Assembly: GCA_023458555.1 (NCBI GenBank)
Contig: JAEWYS010000005.1
Span: 1-64,000, forward strand
DNA length: 64,000 nt
Direction: 5' to 3'
Origin: Bacteroidota bacterium
GTDB taxonomy: Bacteria; Bacteroidota; Bacteroidia; Cytophagales; Cytophagaceae
Numbering within the stretch: the stretch's first letter is position 1; every line of letters begins with the position of its first letter. Positions 30,860 to 39,083 of the stretch are shown here, one piece after another. The notes beneath the pieces were generated by a model, which saw only the letters and a list, made by a program, of their open reading frames with translations, had not been told where the DNA came from and ran no database searches. Position numbers and translations under genes: made by a program.

Positions 30860-32348
30860 GGGATTTGATTTTTTGAAGAATATTCCGGATGTTGTTTTCA
30901 GTGGTCAAAGGATTGATAATCGTAAACTTGAGATAGAAGCTGCCTTTGACTCTGGTACTTGCTACCAGCACCTCGCCGCTAAAGAATAAGGTCTTCTTGA
31001 TATACTGATTGAGTGCGCATATATCTGTTGGCTTATTCCCGGTCGGGAGATAGCGAAATACCAGCGTACCCAGGTCAGAATCATTCAGTAGTTCAAAAGC
31101 CTTATCACTTCTGATAAGCTGGGCCGCGGCACGGGTGGTTTCGATCATGGTATCCGTATACTCTCCAAGCTTCTGTCTGCCGGTCATACGCAGAGTAAAC
31201 CAGAGCTTAAGCGCGTCGAAACGACGGGTGCTCTGAGTGACCGATTTGTTGATCTGGGCAGGAAGCTCTTCGTAGTCCTGTTCACTCGGATTCAGATAGT
31301 CCGCGTGATGCTTGATAATCAGCAGATCCTGCCGGTTTCTGACCAGAAAAGCGCTGCTGCTGATCGGCTGAAAAAAAGACTTGTGGTAATCAACAGTTAC
31401 CGAATCTGCCTGTTCGATTCCACGGAGCAGGTAGCCGTATTTGTCCGAAAGCAGCAAACCGCAGCCATAGGCGGCATCGACATGCATCCATATGGAATAT
31501 TTGGCAGCTAGCTGTGCGATAGAGTTTAGCGGATCAAGATTGCCAAAGTCCGTCGTGCCGGCGGTAGCTACAACAGCGATAGGCAGATTGCCCTCCTCAA
31601 TCTCACGGATAATGGCATCTTCCAGATATTCGGAGTCCATACGAAACTCATGGTCGGTCTTTACTTTTACGATGGTCTGTTCGCCTAGGCCCAGCATGGC
31701 AGCGTTTTTCTGATTACTGAAATGCGATTGTTCGGATACAAAAATTCTGAACCTGGATGCTTCCGGAGGGTTGCCCAGCGTTTTGACAGAATGATTCAGA
31801 TGTCTGAGGGCATAGTGATCCCTGGCCAGCAACAAACCCATCAAGTTACTTTGTGAGCCTCCGGCAGTGAATATGCCGTCGCAATTGCTATCATAGCCTA
31901 TTTGTTCCCCGGTCCATTCGAGTACTTTGCGTTCGATAAATGTTCCGCCTGCACTTTGATCGTAGGTATCCTGAGAGGAATTGATGGCGCTGACCAGTAT
32001 CTCGGCTGCGAGTGCGGGAATAAGCACGGGACAGTTCAGATGCGCTATGTATTCGGGCAGATGAAATGCGGTAGCGTGATCCACATACAATCGTTGCACT
32101 TCATCAAAAACCTGATCGTAATTTTCCAGTGGTGTATCAAGATTGATCCTGTCAAACTGTTTTTTCAGCACAGCAGGTTTTATACCGCTGAAAGGTTTTT
32201 GGGTATTTTGTAAAAACGAACCGACACAGTCCAATGCTTTTTGAATGGCTTGCCGGTACTCCGTGGTAGTGCCCTCATAAAAAATATGGGCAAACCGATC
32301 CTTGTCAGGAAAAATTTCCTGTTCCATTTCCAGTGCTTGACTTTTCAT
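30831..32348 (-). CDS. PLP-dependent group II decarboxylase (lysine or diaminobutyrate decarboxylase-like)
   Basis: 505 residues. TAGGSQSNLMGLLLARD, WMHVDAAYGCGLLLSDKYGYLLRGIEQADSVTVDYHKSFFQP and SAFLVRN are the cofactor site of group II decarboxylases; the Lys of YHKSFFQP binds PLP and HVDAAYGCG holds the Asp that contacts the ring nitrogen. This subgroup (DesA, RhbB) makes the diamine of hydroxamate siderophores: cadaverine from lysine or diaminopropane from diaminobutyrate. There is no diaminobutyrate aminotransferase gene in the operon, which favours lysine. It lies 41 bases below the nitroreductase gene. Confidence 0.92.
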   Translation of the reverse strand: MKSQALEMEQEIFPDKDRFAHIFYEGTTTEYRQAIQKALDCVGSFLQNTQKPFSGIKPAVLKKQFDRINLDTPLENYDQVFDEVQRLYVDHATAFHLPEYIAHLNCPVLIPALAAEILVSAINSSQDTYDQSAGGTFIERKVLEWTGEQIGYDSNCDGIFTAGGSQSNLMGLLLARDHYALRHLNHSVKTLGNPPEASRFRIFVSEQSHFSNQKNAAMLGLGEQTIVKVKTDHEFRMDSEYLEDAIIREIEEGNLPIAVVATAGTTDFGNLDPLNSIAQLAAKYSIWMHVDAAYGCGLLLSDKYGYLLRGIEQADSVTVDYHKSFFQPISSSAFLVRNRQDLLIIKHHADYLNPSEQDYEELPAQINKSVTQSTRRFDALKLWFTLRMTGRQKLGEYTDTMIETTRAAAQLIRSDKAFELLNDSDLGTLVFRYLPTGNKPTDICALNQYIKKTLFFSGEVLVASTRVKGSFYLKFTIINPLTTENNIRNILQKIKSHGKSYEHTA

Positions 32349-32389
32349 GGGGATATTTTATTAAAAGGTTAATGGATTGATACTAAATG

Positions 32390-33016
32390 TTATTCAAAAA
32401 TGATGGTTTTCTCTTGTACCGGAGTTCTTCTTTTGGGAATAGTGTCCGGATCAATGGTACAGTAGCCCATATAGAAAATTCCGAGTGATGTTTCGTTTTC
32501 CTTCAGACCAAATTGTTTCAGATAGTCAATGGCACCGTCTACCGTGCTCCAATAGCCACCCAGTCCGTATGAGGTGCAGGAAAGCGCAAGGTTTTGCACT
32601 GCACAGGATACCGCTGCTATTTCTTCCCATTCGGGAATAGCAACTCCGGTGCTTCTTCTCATGATAATGCCGATCAGACAGGAGGCCCGGCATGGATAAT
32701 TGACCAGGTACCGGTATTTCTCTTCAAAGTCGCCGGGCGATAGTCTGCTTTTATAGTATTCTGTATAGTAGTCAGCGAGATATTGCCCGAAGTCTTTCAG
32801 ATACCGGCCCCTGAAAACCATGAATCTCCACGGCTCGGTCATTTTATGTGTCGGGGCCCAGGAGGCATTGGTGAGTATCTCAAAGAGCACATCATCAGAA
32901 ACCGGGCGCCCGTCAAATTCGTCGGCGTATATGCTGCGACGCTCCCGGATCAGCGCTGATACTGCTTCCGGATTTTCGGTTATGCTTGTATAGTCAGGAG
33001 ATAGGTTTGCTGTCAT
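32390..33016 (-). CDS. Nitroreductase-family flavoprotein
   Basis: 208 residues. AVSALIRERRSIYADEFDGRPVSDDVLFEILTNASWAPTHKMTEPWRFMVFRGRYLKDFGQYL is the FMN-binding N-terminus of nitroreductases, and AVSCAVQNLALSCTSYGLGGYWSTVDGAIDYLKQFGLKENETSLGIFYMGY is the usual C-terminal half. These enzymes reduce many substrates with NAD(P)H. Within a siderophore operon it could reduce ferric siderophore to release iron, or act on a biosynthetic intermediate; both are inferences. It is 19 bases below the first NIS gene and 41 above the decarboxylase. Confidence 0.88.
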   Translation of the reverse strand: MTANLSPDYTSITENPEAVSALIRERRSIYADEFDGRPVSDDVLFEILTNASWAPTHKMTEPWRFMVFRGRYLKDFGQYLADYYTEYYKSRLSPGDFEEKYRYLVNYPCRASCLIGIIMRRSTGVAIPEWEEIAAVSCAVQNLALSCTSYGLGGYWSTVDGAIDYLKQFGLKENETSLGIFYMGYCTIDPDTIPKRRTPVQEKTIIFE

Positions 33017-33035
33017 GGAGGTATAGTATCAGAGA

Positions 33036-34883
33036 TTATATGGTTTGATAATCCTGTATTTCCTGTATAGAAGAAGCCCGAAGCTTTCTGAGCGAAGCAG
33101 CCAATGGGTTTTGCAGGGTGCCGACATACTGCAATCCGGTGAGAGCATCCGCGTCTCCGGTATTGACCATTTGCTTGTGATTGCGCAGCTGGAGACGGTT
33201 GAGGCAGGATCTTTTAAATTCGCCGGCAAAGAGGTCAAGCTGCCTGTATTTTTCTTTATACTGAGGATGCTCTTCCTGATAGCTGAGAATATTTTCAGCC
33301 ACCAGTTGCCAGAAAACCTGATCAGGCACAGCGCAATGACCGGCCAGAATCTGGGTCAGAAAGCGGAAGTAACCATCCATGATGTCAACCAGTATATTGA
33401 GCACACGAATGTCATCCGGCACATCCGAGCAGACTCTGCGTGCTTTCTCAGGCATATCATTTCCGGAGTTAAATACACAGATTTCTTCAGTGATGTCTTT
33501 CATGATGATCTTGACCGGAAGATGGTTTTCAAGCACCAGCAAAACATTTTCACCATGCGGCATAAAGGTGAGATCATGCGCGTAAAAGCAATGAAGGAGC
33601 GGGCTTAAGTAGCAGCTGAGATACTGTCTGAGCCAGTTTTCAACGGACTGTCCGGAAGCCTTGATCAGATGTCTTAGTAATGATTCTCCCCCTGTATCAA
33701 TATGCAGCAGCGCTGCCATCGTCATTAGCTGCTGTCCCGGAGAAATAACATGTATGGGAGACTCACGCCACAGTGCCGCCAGCATCTTGTTGTGAGGTGA
33801 TACGCTGCCAAACTCTTCATAGTATGCATGTCTGTATCCCACAGTCGCTACTTCACAGATCATTGTAAAGCCGGTTTTCCGGATATATGGGTCATTTTCC
33901 AGTGTTTCCTTTATCCATGCGGTGACAGGAGGAGTGCTGCCCATAAAATAGGGGCTCATACCCCGCACAAATCCCATATTCAGAATGGATAAGGACGTTT
34001 TAACATAAAACTTTTCCGGATGCGACTGGTTGAACAGTGTGCGAAGTGATTGCTGTACTGCGTATCGGTCCGGAGTAATATCCAGCAGTACAAGCATATT
34101 CCGGGCAATATCACCGGCAAAAAGCTGAGCAACTTTGTTGTGCCATTGCCATGGGTGTACTGGCATATAGACATAGTCCGCAGGGTCAAGCCCCTTTTGC
34201 TTCAGAAGATTGTCAAAATGACTGATCATCTGATCGCCGATTTCCCGTTTCAGCAAGGTTTCATAAGGCAGAGACTCGACTGCATTGTACGCAGCCCTGC
34301 TTTTATGACCGGCTATCCAGATTAGATTGATCGTCTGGTCCGCCTCCGGAGTAAACTGTAGATAGTCACCGGCATCAAATCCGATACGGCCGTTGTTGGC
34401 AATAAAGGACGGATGGCCGGTTGTCATGGCGTGCTCAATGGTCTGAAAATCTTTATGAACCAGCTCCTGCGATGTCAGACTTTTTTTGTCCAGCATATAA
34501 GCAAAGCTATACAGCGTGCCTAGTATTTCTTCCAGGTATTCGGGCAGGGATTCACGTCTTATGCCCAGGCTGGTTTTGAATTCCAGTACAAACTGTATAG
34601 CATCGGGCTGCATCTGCAGACCGTTCTCCAGCCTGATGAGAGAATTGTCGCGCAGATACCAGTGATTCAGCGACAGCTTCTGAACCTGAAAGCGGTATTC
34701 GGTAGTCGGTTTATCCGGTACATGCAGCGTATATAGTTGCCAGGGTTCTCCTGATTCTGTCAGTGTTGGTTCTATTACCGACTCATGTGCCAGCTCGCTG
34801 ATCATTTTGTAGATCAGAAGCAGATTGGCTTTGGACCAGGTCTCTGGTTTCAGATGAATCGGTGAGGTTACAGAGCTATTCAT
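33036..34883 (-). CDS. NIS siderophore synthetase (IucA/IucC family), first gene of operon
   Basis: 615 residues. Motifs: GHPSFIANNGRIGFDAGDYLQFTPE (156-180), VYMPVHPWQWHNKVAQLF, QSLRTLFNQSHPEKFYVKTSLSILNMGFVRGMSP, LTFMPHGENVLLVLENHLPVKIIMKDITEEI and C-terminal LDLFAGEFKRSCLNRLQLRNHK. It belongs to the same DesD/AlcC-like group as the 604-residue gene but differs in reading NNGR where that one has NKGR, so the two probably have separate substrates. It makes an amide or ester bond between a carboxylate and an N-hydroxy amine, with ATP. A canonical promoter lies 77 bases upstream. Confidence 0.95.
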   Translation of the reverse strand: MNSSVTSPIHLKPETWSKANLLLIYKMISELAHESVIEPTLTESGEPWQLYTLHVPDKPTTEYRFQVQKLSLNHWYLRDNSLIRLENGLQMQPDAIQFVLEFKTSLGIRRESLPEYLEEILGTLYSFAYMLDKKSLTSQELVHKDFQTIEHAMTTGHPSFIANNGRIGFDAGDYLQFTPEADQTINLIWIAGHKSRAAYNAVESLPYETLLKREIGDQMISHFDNLLKQKGLDPADYVYMPVHPWQWHNKVAQLFAGDIARNMLVLLDITPDRYAVQQSLRTLFNQSHPEKFYVKTSLSILNMGFVRGMSPYFMGSTPPVTAWIKETLENDPYIRKTGFTMICEVATVGYRHAYYEEFGSVSPHNKMLAALWRESPIHVISPGQQLMTMAALLHIDTGGESLLRHLIKASGQSVENWLRQYLSCYLSPLLHCFYAHDLTFMPHGENVLLVLENHLPVKIIMKDITEEICVFNSGNDMPEKARRVCSDVPDDIRVLNILVDIMDGYFRFLTQILAGHCAVPDQVFWQLVAENILSYQEEHPQYKEKYRQLDLFAGEFKRSCLNRLQLRNHKQMVNTGDADALTGLQYVGTLQNPLAASLRKLRASSIQEIQDYQTI

Positions 34884-34959
34884 AATGGTAGTATGAGTGA
34901 TCGTTATATGTATTCCGGTGATGTTCTAAAAATGCTGACCGGCTCAATTCAATGTCATA

Positions 34960-34990
34960 CAAATTTATTTTGAGAGGATCTCGGATTCAA
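34960..34990 (-). promoter_or_regulatory. Promoter of the siderophore biosynthesis operon
   Basis: On the minus strand TTG (34990-34988), exactly 20 bases, then TAAATTTG (34967-34960): a canonical Bacteroidota promoter. It leaves a leader of about 70 bases before the ATG at 34883. It is the only such promoter seen for the whole 14-kb operon. Confidence 0.7.
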
Positions 34991-35036
34991 TCGCCTGAAT
35001 ATGGTAATGATAGGGTATATGCTGATGGTAGAATAT

Positions 35037-35063
35037 ATACCAGATTGATGGTATATCTGGTAT
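35037..35063. promoter_or_regulatory. Inverted repeat upstream of the siderophore operon
   Basis: ATACCAGAT (35037-35045) and ATCTGGTAT (35055-35063) are perfect 9-base arms with a 9-base spacer, about 50 bases above the -33 TTG of the operon promoter and between it and the LuxR-type gene. It may be an operator for that regulator or a weak terminator for its gene; no T-run follows. Confidence 0.45.
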
Positions 35064-35230
35064 GTTATACATATGTATATTTATATTATGTAAATGGGTT
35101 TCAGTTTTTTAATATAAAGAAACTGCGCTGACACAATGATCAGGTGAATCACGGATGGTGCGTGTGCGTCAGGTAATACTTAATAGAGAAGACTGGAAAA
35201 ACAGGATGTGAAACAGAGGAATAACCTGAG

Positions 35231-35932
35231 TTAGTGTACGACCTGGTACGAAAGGTGAACAGGAATCTCATACGGGTGTATAAATCCTTTTTTTAATGCA
35301 TAGTGACATAATTCGGCGACTGAGTGCACATTGAGCTTTTTCATGATATTACGCCGGTGAGTATGTACAGTATGCGGGCTAAGATAAAGTTCCGCGGCAA
35401 TTTCCTTATTGGTTTTTCCTGCTACAATAAATCGTATAATTTCTGATTCCCGGCTGGTGATGCATGAATTGCTGCAGTTCGCTTGTGTGGGCACCTGTCT
35501 CTTTTTGTCTGCCAGTAATACGTCCAGAATAAATGAGCAAAAAAACTTTTCGCCTCTGATGGCAGCGTTGATGGCATTGTATATATCTTTTTTTCCGCAT
35601 TCCTTGGTCAGATAGCAGTAGACATTAAACTCCAGTGATTTCATAATATCCCAGCGCTTATCCTGGCTGGATATAATGATGACTTTGCATTCGGTATTGG
35701 CAGACAGCAAAATACCCAGTTCATCCGGATCAAAATAGACAGGATTGTAATCCAGAATAAGTATATCGGGAAAAAAACTCCGAAGTGACTGAGTCAGCTC
35801 ACTGGTGCATCCGGCTTCTCTGATCGTGTAACTGATGTGCGGATCGTCCGACAGAAGGCTTTTGATCCCTTCTCTGTAGACAGGCTGTGGGTCTGCCAGA
35901 ATAATGCGGATGGTATCTTTCTGAAGAGGCAT
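35231..35932 (-). CDS. NarL/FixJ-type response regulator (LuxR HTH)
   Basis: 233 residues. Receiver domain 1-125: IRIILADPQPVYREGIKSLLSDD (acidic pocket, though the usual DD is reduced to a single Asp at ADPQP), DILILDYNP (phosphoacceptor Asp), VIIISSQD and YLTKECGKKDI (K-x-x-x-x-x-x-I). HTH domain at 165-225: CITSRESEIIRFIVAGKTNKEIAAELYLSPHTVHTHRRNIMKKLNVHSVAEL. No histidine kinase gene is near. It lies directly upstream of, and in line with, the siderophore operon, so it probably regulates that operon, perhaps with the inverted repeat at 35037. This link is inferred. Confidence 0.9.
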   Translation of the reverse strand: MPLQKDTIRIILADPQPVYREGIKSLLSDDPHISYTIREAGCTSELTQSLRSFFPDILILDYNPVYFDPDELGILLSANTECKVIIISSQDKRWDIMKSLEFNVYCYLTKECGKKDIYNAINAAIRGEKFFCSFILDVLLADKKRQVPTQANCSNSCITSRESEIIRFIVAGKTNKEIAAELYLSPHTVHTHRRNIMKKLNVHSVAELCHYALKKGFIHPYEIPVHLSYQVVH

Positions 35933-36286
35933 AGGTTGACTTGTTTCTGAAAAAAGTGTTTTGAGCGATCAACTGAAACATGACGGACTGACCCTGAAGC
36001 TTAATCTGTCATTTATGGGACTGTTTACTGATGGTGTATGACAGAAAAAGTACGTTCGGATTTTTTATGAGTAAAATAAAGGTCGGTATTTCTATGGAGA
36101 ATCAGAAAGGTATGAATTCTGAAGTTCGCTGCTCTGTCGGTTGCGAAGCTGATACTTTTCGGAAATTAAGTTATCCGGAATTTTACATAAGAGTTGTTCA
36201 TACTCAGGTTTATGTATTAAAATCATTGCTGCCAGTTCTGTTAAATTAAAAAGTTGATAAAAAATAGCAGGAACAATATTAGTTTT

Positions 36287-36306
36287 AATTTAGAATTAAT
36301 TCAAAT
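36287..36306. promoter_or_regulatory. Candidate Fur-type dyad (distal)
   Basis: TTTAGAATTAATTCAAA has the perfect core GAATTAATTC and near-symmetric flanks, like the AT-rich dyads bound by Fur. It is 230 bases above the promoter of the receptor gene. Assignment to Fur is inferred from context. Confidence 0.35.
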
Positions 36307-36522
36307 ATATGTTTCATTATTGTCTTTGAATAGCTTTTGTGGTTCGACGAATGGTCTGATAATCTTATGCCTTCCGTGATTGTCTTTCTGTGTATTTTTT
36401 ATTTCTGATAGTCGCCTTATTTTTTTATCGCATTTTTACGATTTTGTTTTTTGCGCTGATAATTTGTGATTTGATCATTTTATGAGCCTGTTTTGTATGA
36501 TATTTATTTTTTATTAAAAATT

Positions 36523-36536
36523 AATCTAAATAGATT
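36523..36536. promoter_or_regulatory. Candidate operator overlapping the receptor promoter
   Basis: AATCTAAATAGATT, 6-base arms with a 2-base centre, abuts the -33 TTTG of the promoter at 36536, the right place for a repressor such as Fur. Confidence 0.4.
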
Positions 36537-36567
36537 TTGTTTGAAATTTTTCTTCTGTGTACTTTTG
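36536..36567 (+). promoter_or_regulatory. Promoter of the TonB-dependent receptor operon
   Basis: TTTG (36536-36539), 20 bases, TACTTTTG (36560-36567): full match to the Bacteroidota consensus. The leader to the ATG at 36687 is about 110 bases. Confidence 0.7.
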
Positions 36568-36686
36568 ATGCGAATATTAAATCCAGTCGGTATATCGGAT
36601 AAAATATTTTGATTATATGGATCTTATATGCTAATGGCAATGCCTGAATGCATATGATTTTTAATGTAAATACTTTTCCTGTATTG

Positions 36687-39059
36687 ATGAAAAAGTTATA
36701 TTTATTAGGATTCTTTCTTTATTTTTTATCTGTTGCGGTTTTTGGACAACAGCCGCAATTGAGAGGGAAGCTTAGCGGAAAAATTGTCGATGAAAGCGGC
36801 AAGCCTGTCTCATTTGCTTTTATTGTGCTGGATTCAACAGCCCAGGGAGCAACAGCCGATGAAAACGGAAAGTATGTAGTGACTGGCATCCTCCCGGGAA
36901 CGTATCGTGCAACAGCAAGTTCCATCGGATATGTGTCGCAAACACGGTCAGTGACGATCAGCGACAGTACGGCCGTACAGCTGAATTTTCGGTTGAAAGA
37001 GAATGTGGAGCAAATGGAAGCCATTGTATTTACCATGCCGCAATCCGAGACGCAGAAAATCAGGGAATCAGGGTTTCAGGTGGAAGCGATCAATACCAGA
37101 CCGATGATTAACCTTTCGGCAGATGTCAACAAGGTGCTGAGCACAACGGCAGGAGTCAGGATACGGGAAGATGGCGGGCTTGGATCAGGATTTAAATTTT
37201 CACTTAATGGATTTTCCGGCAATCAGATCCGTTTCTTTCTGGATGGTATCCCTATGGATAATTTCGGGTCCTCTCTGACACTGAATAATATCCCCATAAA
37301 TCTGGCCGAACGTATCGAAATATACAAAGGAGTAGTGCCGGTATGGCTTGGGTCGGATGCGCTGGGCGGAGCCATCAATATTGTGACCAACCGGCAATTC
37401 AGAAATTTTCTGGATGTATCCTATTCGTACGGTTCATTTAATACGCATCGCTCGTCCGTGAACTTTGCCGTAACGGATTCCTCTACCGGCCTTACTGTGC
37501 GGGGAAATCTGTTTCAGAACTATTCGGACAACAACTACTGGGTAGATGTAGATGAGGTGGTAGACAATTCGATTACCGGCAATACGCTACGGGTCAGGCG
37601 ATTTCATGATACCTACGATTCCAAATCTGCGATTCTGGATGTTGGCGTGCTTGACCGGAAGTACGCGGATCAGCTACTTTTCGGGATTGTTGTATCAGGT
37701 AGCGATAAGGAAATACAGACTGCTGCCACCATGGAAAGGGTCTTTGGCGAACGGCGTCAGCTTAGTTCCACTCTGATGCCGACATTCAAGTATCAGAAAA
37801 AGGATCTTTTTACGAAAGGACTGAATCTTAGCACACACGCCTCATACAATTTTGGACACGACCAGACTATTGATACAGCCAGGTCCAGAACATACACATG
37901 GGATGGAAGTCAGGGATATAAGTCCAGTAACGGAGAAAGTGCCTATACCATGTACCGGTATAGTGATAATCAGACATTGCTCAATGCGAATCTGAGCTAT
38001 GGTTTTTCTGAAAATCATTCACTGGTAGCCAATTACTCCTTCAACCGTTTTGACCGGAAAGGAGAAGACGAAATAAATCCGGACAATCAGATGTATCGCA
38101 ATCCTCAGGTTGTCAGTAAGTCCATAATTGGCCTGGGCTATCGTTTTGACTGGAAGAAAAGGTTTACGGTATCCGCTTTTGCCAAACAATATCTTATGAA
38201 TGGGCAGGCGCACTACATGACCGACGTATATACGCACCGTACCTGGAACAAAAGAGACCTGAGCCGGCAGCACTCGGGCCTGGGACTGGCTGCCCAATGG
38301 ACGATACGCAAAGGGTTGCAGGCAAGGGTATCATATGAAAATTCCTATCGCCTGCCGGAAGGCCGGGAACTCTTCGGTAACGGAGTCAATCTGATTGGTA
38401 ACGAACATATCGAGTCAGAAAAAAGCAGAAACCTTAATCTCGGGCTGAGCTATCGGATGAAGATAAAGGAGGTGCACAGGCTTTTGCTGGAAGGTGGATT
38501 CCTGTATAGAAGAGCGGATGATTATATCCGGGAGGAAATCGGGATGCCAAACTCCACCATCATCAACGAGCCGGCTATTGAGGTAACCGGGTTTGATGCC
38601 AATGTCCTGTATGAATACAAAGATTTCGTTCGTCTGTCAGTAAACGGTACCTGGCAAAATATCATAAGTCTGGCTCAGTATGATGATAAAGGAGCAGAGT
38701 TGCCTACTTACCTTAGCAAGGTTCCCAATGTTCCCTATCTTTTTGGTAACGCAGATATTACTTTTCAGTTCAGGGATGTAATGTTTTCGCAGGATCAGCT
38801 GTCGTTCGGATACCGCTTTAGTGTGGTTGATGACTACTATCTGAAGTGGGAGAGCTATGGTATACGGGATACAAAGCTGATGATCCCAAGGCAGTATACG
38901 CATGCTGTTCATGCTACCTACTCATTGAAAAACGGCCGTTACAACATCAGCGCCGAATGCACGAATCTTTTTGATGCGAAGCTGTATGACAACTTCAGGC
39001 TGCAAAAGCCCGGAAGAGCCTTTTATGTCAAGCTTCGCTATTTCCTGAGCAAAATCTAA
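36687..39059 (+). CDS. TonB-dependent siderophore receptor
   Basis: 790 residues from ATG 36687 (MKKLYLLGFFLYFLSVAVFGQ signal peptide); the open frame is 39 bases longer. Residues ~25-110 form a CarboxypepD_reg-like domain (LSGKIVDESGKPVSFAFIVLDSTAQGATADENGKYVVTGILPGTYRATASSIGY). The plug follows (VLSTTAGVRIREDGGLGSGFKFSLNGFSGNQIRFFLDGIPMDNFGSSLTLNNIPINLAERIEIYKGVVPVWLGSDALGGAINIVT), then the 22-strand barrel ending in an aromatic-rich strand (GRAFYVKLRYFLSKI). It should take the ferric siderophore across the outer membrane with TonB energy. It stands opposite the biosynthesis operon, with a DUF4374 gene 24 bases downstream. Confidence 0.93.
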   Translation: MKKLYLLGFFLYFLSVAVFGQQPQLRGKLSGKIVDESGKPVSFAFIVLDSTAQGATADENGKYVVTGILPGTYRATASSIGYVSQTRSVTISDSTAVQLNFRLKENVEQMEAIVFTMPQSETQKIRESGFQVEAINTRPMINLSADVNKVLSTTAGVRIREDGGLGSGFKFSLNGFSGNQIRFFLDGIPMDNFGSSLTLNNIPINLAERIEIYKGVVPVWLGSDALGGAINIVTNRQFRNFLDVSYSYGSFNTHRSSVNFAVTDSSTGLTVRGNLFQNYSDNNYWVDVDEVVDNSITGNTLRVRRFHDTYDSKSAILDVGVLDRKYADQLLFGIVVSGSDKEIQTAATMERVFGERRQLSSTLMPTFKYQKKDLFTKGLNLSTHASYNFGHDQTIDTARSRTYTWDGSQGYKSSNGESAYTMYRYSDNQTLLNANLSYGFSENHSLVANYSFNRFDRKGEDEINPDNQMYRNPQVVSKSIIGLGYRFDWKKRFTVSAFAKQYLMNGQAHYMTDVYTHRTWNKRDLSRQHSGLGLAAQWTIRKGLQARVSYENSYRLPEGRELFGNGVNLIGNEHIESEKSRNLNLGLSYRMKIKEVHRLLLEGGFLYRRADDYIREEIGMPNSTIINEPAIEVTGFDANVLYEYKDFVRLSVNGTWQNIISLAQYDDKGAELPTYLSKVPNVPYLFGNADITFQFRDVMFSQDQLSFGYRFSVVDDYYLKWESYGIRDTKLMIPRQYTHAVHATYSLKNGRYNISAECTNLFDAKLYDNFRLQKPGRAFYVKLRYFLSKI

Positions 39060-39083
39060 TCTACTAAATCATAAAATCCAATA

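Larger units (their letters stand above)
35933..36686. promoter_or_regulatory. Regulatory region between regulator and receptor genes
   Basis: A 750-base AT-rich gap between divergent genes, with no convincing coding frame. It holds a canonical promoter at 36536 and two dyads resembling iron-regulator sites at 36287 and 36523, described separately. Confidence 0.6.
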
